Shown here: one piece after another, positions 60,930 to 64,000 of the stretch
How positions within the stretch are numbered: the first letter of the stretch is position 1
Layout of the letters: the number at the start of each line of letters is the position of its first letter
Source of the DNA: an uncultured Sulfitobacter sp.
GTDB lineage: Bacteria; Pseudomonadota; Alphaproteobacteria; Rhodobacterales; Rhodobacteraceae
Direction of reading: 5' to 3'
DNA: 64,000 bases
NCBI RefSeq assembly: GCF_947497275.1
Contig: NZ_CANMFS010000002.1
Coordinates: 434,001 to 498,000, forward strand
Made by a program: the position numbers and the translations under genes
The notes under the pieces: generated by a model
Seen by the model: the letters and a program-made list of their open reading frames with translations, nothing else
What the model was told of the DNA's origin: nothing
Database searches by the model: none

Positions 60930-61496
60930 ATGATGCCCGTAGTTAGGATCAATGACGCAACGTTTGCCGATATCAGCACGCTCAAAGTCTGGTTCGGAAC
61001 CAAGTCGCCAAGTGAAACGATCGATCGCATCGTCCAAGAGGCGATGGAACAGCTTGGTATGGAACGTGATTATGAAGTGCTGGAAACATCCGAGACTTCG
61101 GATGATGGCGTACTGACATTTGACATTGCACCAAGCCTTACATTCACGAAGCCGATGAAAGCATCCATCGACGGAGAGCTGATCCAGAATCCGAAATGGG
61201 CCTCAATCCTGAACTCGATGATTGCAGGATTGAAGTCCAAAGGGTTCGAAGGTGAGAAGCTGGTTCGGGAACTGGGTATTCCGGCAAAGGCTTCCAGCTA
61301 TGAGGAAGAGGGCTACCGGTACTATCCGGAGCTTGGGATCTCGATTCAGGGTCAGTCAGCCGCGGATGCATGGAAAGAGGTCGATCGACTTGCCAATAAG
61401 CATCGCATTCCCGTTACTGTGGAGTTCGTCTGGCGCCAAAATCCAAAAGCACAGTATCCTGGAAAGGCCGGTGTCCTCCGAGCCGGCAACGCTTAA
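60930..61496 (+). CDS. Hypothetical protein with RHH-like N-terminus
   Basis: This 188-aa protein is of unknown function. The N-terminal part (MMPVVRINDATFADISTLKV, then KSPSETIDRIVQEAMEQLGM) looks like a ribbon-helix-helix fold. The rest is mixed alpha/beta (LNSMIAGLKSKGFEGEKLVR, then YYPELGISIQGQSAADAWKE). Restriction- or recombination-related proteins sometimes carry such a T4-like tail, but I recognise no family. AAAGGAG lies just upstream; the ATG at 60933 is an alternative start. Lower GC than its neighbours suggests a later arrival. It is divergent from the parB-like gene across the paired palindromes and converges with the DUF932 gene. Confidence 0.7.
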   Translation: MMPVVRINDATFADISTLKVWFGTKSPSETIDRIVQEAMEQLGMERDYEVLETSETSDDGVLTFDIAPSLTFTKPMKASIDGELIQNPKWASILNSMIAGLKSKGFEGEKLVRELGIPAKASSYEEEGYRYYPELGISIQGQSAADAWKEVDRLANKHRIPVTVEFVWRQNPKAQYPGKAGVLRAGNA

Positions 61497-61569
61497 GCGC
61501 AGTCGAAAGCACGGGTGGCGCTCCAGTCAAGGCCCCGTGGTCCGTACCCCTTTGCAATTTTCAATGCAT

Positions 61570-61597
61570 GGCGACGGCTTAGCAGCAAGCCGTCGCC
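61570..61597. terminator. Perfect 11-bp stem-loop between convergent genes
   Basis: GGCGACGGCTT (61570-61580) and AAGCCGTCGCC (61587-61597) form a perfect stem with a six-base loop, in the gap between the convergent 188-aa and DUF932 genes. T-tracts are weak on both sides. A bidirectional terminator is the simplest reading. Confidence 0.55.
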
Positions 61598-61606
61598 GAA
61601 AGATTC

Positions 61607-62800
61607 TCAACCGGCCTTCTCCAGCAACGCCTTCGCCTTCCCCTCCATCACCAAACGCGCATCCTGCTGCGGCTTCGACCGGGCGACCGCCGTGATGCCC
61701 TGCACGAAGTCGAAGACGCTCTCGGGCGGGCGGCCTTCCTCGGCCAGAACCGTCTCGACAATCCGCCCCGTCTCCGCCTTCGAGAACCCGCGCTTGCGCA
61801 GGAAGTCCTGACGGTCCTCGTCCGACCGCGCGACGATCTTCTCCCGCGCCGCGCGGATGCCGTCGATGAAGGGCGCGGGCGAGGACTCGGCGAAGCGGCT
61901 CAGCGCCGGGGCGGCCTCGTGAGCGAAGCGCGAGGCGGCGTACTTCGAGTGCCGGATCGTGATCTCCTGGAAGTCCTCGACGCCCCAGAGGTTGCGGTTC
62001 TGGCAGACCGCCCGCAGGTAGAAGCTGGCGATGCCGAGCGTCTTGGCCCCCACCTCCGAGTTCCAGCAATAGAACCCCCGGAAATAGAGGTCGGGCGAGC
62101 CGTCGGGCAGCAGCCCCGCCTCGATCGGGTTGAGGTCATCGACGAGGAACAGGAACACGTCGCGGTCCGAGGCGTAGAGCGTTGTCGTCTCCTTCGTCAC
62201 GTCCACGCGCGGATTGTAGATGCCGGTGGACCAGTCCAGCACGCCCGGCACCTTCCAGCGCGTGTCGCCCGTGCCGTTGCCCGCGATGCGCTGCACCGCA
62301 GAGACCAGTTCGTGGTCGTAAATGCGGCCATAGTCGGGGCCGGTCACGGCACGGAGTTCCGTACGGCCATCCGCAACTTCCATCGTCTTGATCTGCTCAG
62401 CCCGGTGGTTGGTCAGCCCGTACTGCAGGTTAATGCCCGCCAGCGGCGCGGGAAGTTGCCGAAGATATGCCGCGGGCGCGCCGACGAGACTCGAGATCTG
62501 GCCGAAGGACCAATGCGTCGGCGCGATGGGCTCATCCGTGCCCGGCAGGACCAGCCCCAACTTCTCCGGGTTGTCGCGATGCGCCTCGACCCGGATCGCA
62601 GCACTTTCCACCGTGCGCGTCCGGCTCCGCTCCGCCCGGCCTTTTACGGATGAAAAGAGATCGTTGAGGGACAGATACCGCTCGTCATCCGGCCGCGAGA
62701 ACCATTCGGACGACACGCGGTCCACATTCGTTCCGCGCGACACATCCACCTTGTAGCCGCCGCTGATATCACGCCCGGCATCGGTAATTTCGGTATTCAT
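61607..62800 (-). CDS. DUF932 domain protein
   Basis: This 397-aa protein of the DUF932 (plasmid/phage-associated) family has the family segments HWSFGQISSLVGAPAAYLRQ, LRAVTGPDYGRIYDHELVSA, LYASDRDVFLFLVDDLNPIE, YFRGFYCWNSEVGAKTLGIA and AVCQNRNLWGVEDFQEITIR. Their function is unknown; they travel with radC, ardC and parB genes on mobile elements. The ATG at 62800 with GGGAG upstream was preferred over a longer frame. It is preceded by the structured leader described separately and is the last backbone gene before the right end. Confidence 0.88.
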   Translation of the reverse strand: MNTEITDAGRDISGGYKVDVSRGTNVDRVSSEWFSRPDDERYLSLNDLFSSVKGRAERSRTRTVESAAIRVEAHRDNPEKLGLVLPGTDEPIAPTHWSFGQISSLVGAPAAYLRQLPAPLAGINLQYGLTNHRAEQIKTMEVADGRTELRAVTGPDYGRIYDHELVSAVQRIAGNGTGDTRWKVPGVLDWSTGIYNPRVDVTKETTTLYASDRDVFLFLVDDLNPIEAGLLPDGSPDLYFRGFYCWNSEVGAKTLGIASFYLRAVCQNRNLWGVEDFQEITIRHSKYAASRFAHEAAPALSRFAESSPAPFIDGIRAAREKIVARSDEDRQDFLRKRGFSKAETGRIVETVLAEEGRPPESVFDFVQGITAVARSKPQQDARLVMEGKAKALLEKAG

Positions 62801-62802
62801 GG

Positions 62803-62856
62803 GTTTTCTCCCGCGACGGGCGCCGGAGGCCTCTCCTCCAGCCCTCAACCCGTCAC
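62803..62856 (-). ncRNA. Structured 5' leader of the DUF932 gene (radC-motif-like candidate)
   Basis: On the minus strand GACGGG (62849-62854) pairs with CCCGTC (62815-62820). The inner hairpin is GGAGG-AGAGG-CCTCC (62825-62839). The ribosome-binding site GGGAG follows at once. Outer stem, loop sequence and distance to the start match the parB-like leader. Confidence 0.55.
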
Positions 62857-63081
62857 GGCCCTCCCTGCCCGCCTCTGACCCTCTGAAACCCGGTGAACGT
62901 CCGCAGGACGTCTGCCGTTTTGATCACATTCTGTCCTATTTGTTCGCCACCTTTCGCCTCCGATTGCCGCCCTTTTTACGATCAAAGTTCCTGATGCCGC
63001 CAAACGCCGCCGCCCGCTCGCATTGATGGACAACGCGGCTGAGGTCAGGATGCTGAGCAGAAAAACCACCGAGACTGATCG

Positions 63082-63339
63082 ATGAACACGCTTTTCCTTC
63101 TTATGGCTCAGTATGATGGCCGTGCGGTCGTGCCGGTCGATGCGGTCTGCAAAGACTACTTTTCCCATCTGACCTTGCCGAAGTTCCTCAGGAAGGTCAG
63201 TTCCGGTGAAATCGATCTGCCGCTGGTGCGATCGGAGCGCAGCCAGAAGAGCGCGAAGGGCGTCCACCTCTCGGATCTCGCCACCTATCTCGACAAGCGT
63301 CGCGAGGTCGCGCTGTATGAACGGGACGCCTTCAAGTAG
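63082..63339 (+). CDS. PrtN-like (pyocin activator family) DNA-binding protein
   Basis: This 85-aa protein matches the pyocin activator PrtN family (TLFLLMAQYDGRAVVPVDAV, KDYFSHLTLPKFLRKVSSGE and IDLPLVRSERSQKSAKGVHL, SDLATYLDKRREVA). The fold is probably a winged helix similar to excisionases. It is the last gene before the right-end arm repeats, facing attR. Its place opposite the integrase and its fold make it a candidate recombination directionality factor. Activator function, as in Pseudomonas, is the alternative. It is divergent from the DUF932 gene. Confidence 0.8.
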   Translation: MNTLFLLMAQYDGRAVVPVDAVCKDYFSHLTLPKFLRKVSSGEIDLPLVRSERSQKSAKGVHLSDLATYLDKRREVALYERDAFK

Positions 63340-63586
63340 TGACCTTCGGCGCCTCAGAGGAGGCTCGTCCTGTGGCCCAAAATACCCGCTGGAAGTGATC
63401 TGGCGAGGGGTTTTGTCACCGCATCGATCCGTCCAATCCAGCTGGCTAAAGCTTCGCCGGTGAAAAACTGGGCAAAACCTTTCCAGCCCGGCCACAACCC
63501 TTTGAAATTAAATTCACAAACGGGGCCGCTCGACGATGGCCTATCAGATTTTCTGCCTACTTTTTGTGCGCACGACCGGGACGGAC

Positions 63587-63618
63587 TTACAACATGATTT
63601 ACAACACGGGCTACAACA
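63587..63618. repeat. Right-end arm-type repeats (TTACAACA)
   Basis: Three copies in the same orientation at 12-bp spacing: TTACAACA at 63587-63594, TTACAACA at 63599-63606 and CTACAACA at 63611-63618. The motif is the same as at the left end. They lie about 45 bp inside the attR core. The 12-bp period suits helical-phase binding by integrase or excisionase. Confidence 0.65.
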
Positions 63619-63639
63619 TGACCGTAAAAAATTGAAATT

Positions 63640-63732
63640 TCACAGACTTTTCGAACTGTCGGTCCAGTCCATCATGGGTGCCACGGAAAGCCGTGACGCC
63701 CTGCAAATATCTGATTTATCATCATTATTCAT
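63640..63732 (-). pseudogene. dusA: Displaced 5' end of the host dusA, with attR
   Basis: Reading from ATG 63732 on the minus strand gives MNNDDKSDICRASRLSVAPM MDWTD without break, then five codons and a TGA in ICE sequence. This is the start of DusA, cut after the core. The segment APMMDWTD is shared with the intact gene at the left. Upstream of both ATGs is GAGCGATAAA, which shows that the ICE carries a dusA start from an earlier host. The 30-codon peptide is not functional. Confidence 0.9.
63658..63678. other. attR: attR core
   Basis: GTCCAGTCCATCAT (63662-63675) repeats the attL core exactly. Flanking bases GTC and GG.GC are also shared at the same offsets. Beyond 63678 the sequence is host dusA 5' end; before 63658 it is ICE. 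Confidence 0.85.
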
Positions 63733-63770
63733 CTTTTATCGCTCTACCCACCCCCAACAAAATCATCCGA

Positions 63771-63810
63771 TTTTGCCGGGTTCTGCCGGGTTTTGCCAGG
63801 TTCTGCGACC
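63771..63810. repeat. 10-bp tandem repeat, four units
   Basis: Four units of TTYTGCCGGG (TTTTGCCGGG, TTCTGCCGGG, TTTTGCCAGG, TTCTGCGACC) lie in tandem in the chromosomal sequence upstream of the original dusA start. The last unit is divergent. It lies in the 219-bp chromosomal gap between the dusA remnant and the next gene and has no evident function. Confidence 0.6.
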
Positions 63811-63951
63811 GGAGTTGTTACGGGGTAGCAATTCACGCCGTGAACCTCTCGCACGGAACAGGGGACCACCGAAGTGGTCGCGAAGCCGCGATTTCCGCGC
63901 ATCGGCGTTCGATCCAATTTTCCGGATAACATTCATGAAGGAACCCTGCAC

Positions 63952-64000
63952 ATGTCCAACAATATCATAAATTTCCCGCGATCCGCCAACACTGTAGATT
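63952..64000 (+). CDS. Partial hypothetical protein, 5' end only
   Basis: An ATG at 63952 with GAAGGAA nine bases upstream opens a frame (MSNNIINFPRSANTV...) that leaves the window after 16 codons. It is divergent from dusA on the right-hand chromosome. Too little is visible to name it. Confidence 0.45.
   Translation, partial: MSNNIINFPRSANTVD

Larger units (their letters stand above)
2882..63675. mobile_element. Integrative and conjugative element integrated in dusA
   Basis: The element runs from the 14-bp core inside the 5' end of dusA (2882-2895) to a second copy at 63662-63675, which is followed by the displaced original dusA start. The distance between the copies is 60,780 bp. Inside are an end-proximal tyrosine integrase, a full trb mating-pair set, a TraG/VirD4 coupling protein, a relaxase, RepA, SSB and a ParB-like protein. 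These are the parts expected of a self-transmissible ICE with a P-type T4SS. Cargo lies in four gaps between backbone blocks. Sites inside dusA are known targets of a family of tyrosine-integrase islands. The exact crossover within the core cannot be fixed from one integrated copy. Confidence 0.93.

Noticed and set aside
63771..63810. CRISPR-like or iteron repeat
   Set aside because: The four units are contiguous 10-mers without spacers, next to no cas or rep gene, on the chromosomal side of attR.
1..64000. tRNA or rRNA gene as ICE target
   Set aside because: No cloverleaf or rRNA-like sequence is seen at either end. The target is the protein gene dusA.

Overview
The window holds one essentially complete integrative and conjugative element (ICE) of about 60.8 kb, with short stretches of host chromosome on each side. 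High GC, the gene families and the ICE backbone point to an alphaproteobacterium, most likely of the Rhodobacterales. This is inference: no rRNA or species-specific marker is present.

Chromosome, left (1-2.9 kb): a partial gene, a PhyH-like dioxygenase, a TauE/SafE-type permease and dusA (tRNA-dihydrouridine synthase A), all on the minus strand. The ICE sits in the 5' end of dusA. Its left boundary is at about 2882-2895. The displaced original dusA start (30 codons, then a stop) lies at the far right at 63640-63732, next to a second copy of the 14-bp core. dusA has been refitted with a start and N-terminus carried by the ICE. Copies of TTACAACA/TGTTGTAA flank both ends as probable integrase arm sites. 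The tyrosine integrase (3064-4248) is at the left end and a PrtN-like DNA-binding protein (63082-63339) at the right.

Backbone: a complete trb-type mating-pair operon (21493 down to 11910: trbB C D E J K L F G I, then DUF2274), and a DNA-processing block (46601 down to 38592: HTH protein, RepA, DUF2840, TraF peptidase, DUF736, lytic transglycosylase, relaxase, TraG/VirD4, ribbon-helix-helix protein). The third part is maintenance (53937-62800: SSB, DUF2493, Toprim, ParB-like, DUF932). A candidate oriT lies just upstream of the relaxase gene. Iterons with DnaA-box-like sites lie inside repA, suggesting a replicating circular phase.

Cargo sits in four gaps of this backbone and is nearly all defence or toxin-antitoxin. 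(1) 4.3-11.8 kb: an unknown gene, an AbiEi remnant, McrBC and HipBA. (2) 21.7-38.4 kb: an Xre-RES pair and a 15.5-kb seven-gene run (WYL regulator, giant DEAD/DUF1998 helicase, SNF2 helicase, Eco57I-type methylase, membrane/coiled-coil protein, ArdC-like metallopeptidase, HNH endonuclease) that looks like an extended DISARM-class-1-like system. (3) 47.0-52.0 kb: a Hachiman-like HamA/HamB pair and a small acidic protein. (4) 54.9-56.2 kb: a small membrane protein and a HEPN-type protein overlapping the DUF2493 gene.

Several maintenance genes (ssb, parB-like, DUF932, possibly DUF2493) share a structured 5' leader, a hairpin just before the ribosome-binding site. It resembles what is described for the radC RNA motif. 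A separate strong 58-bp stem-loop lies between the DUF2493 and Toprim genes. The element integrates into dusA, transfers by a VirB/D4-type T4SS, may replicate transiently, and protects its host against phages and other mobile DNA.
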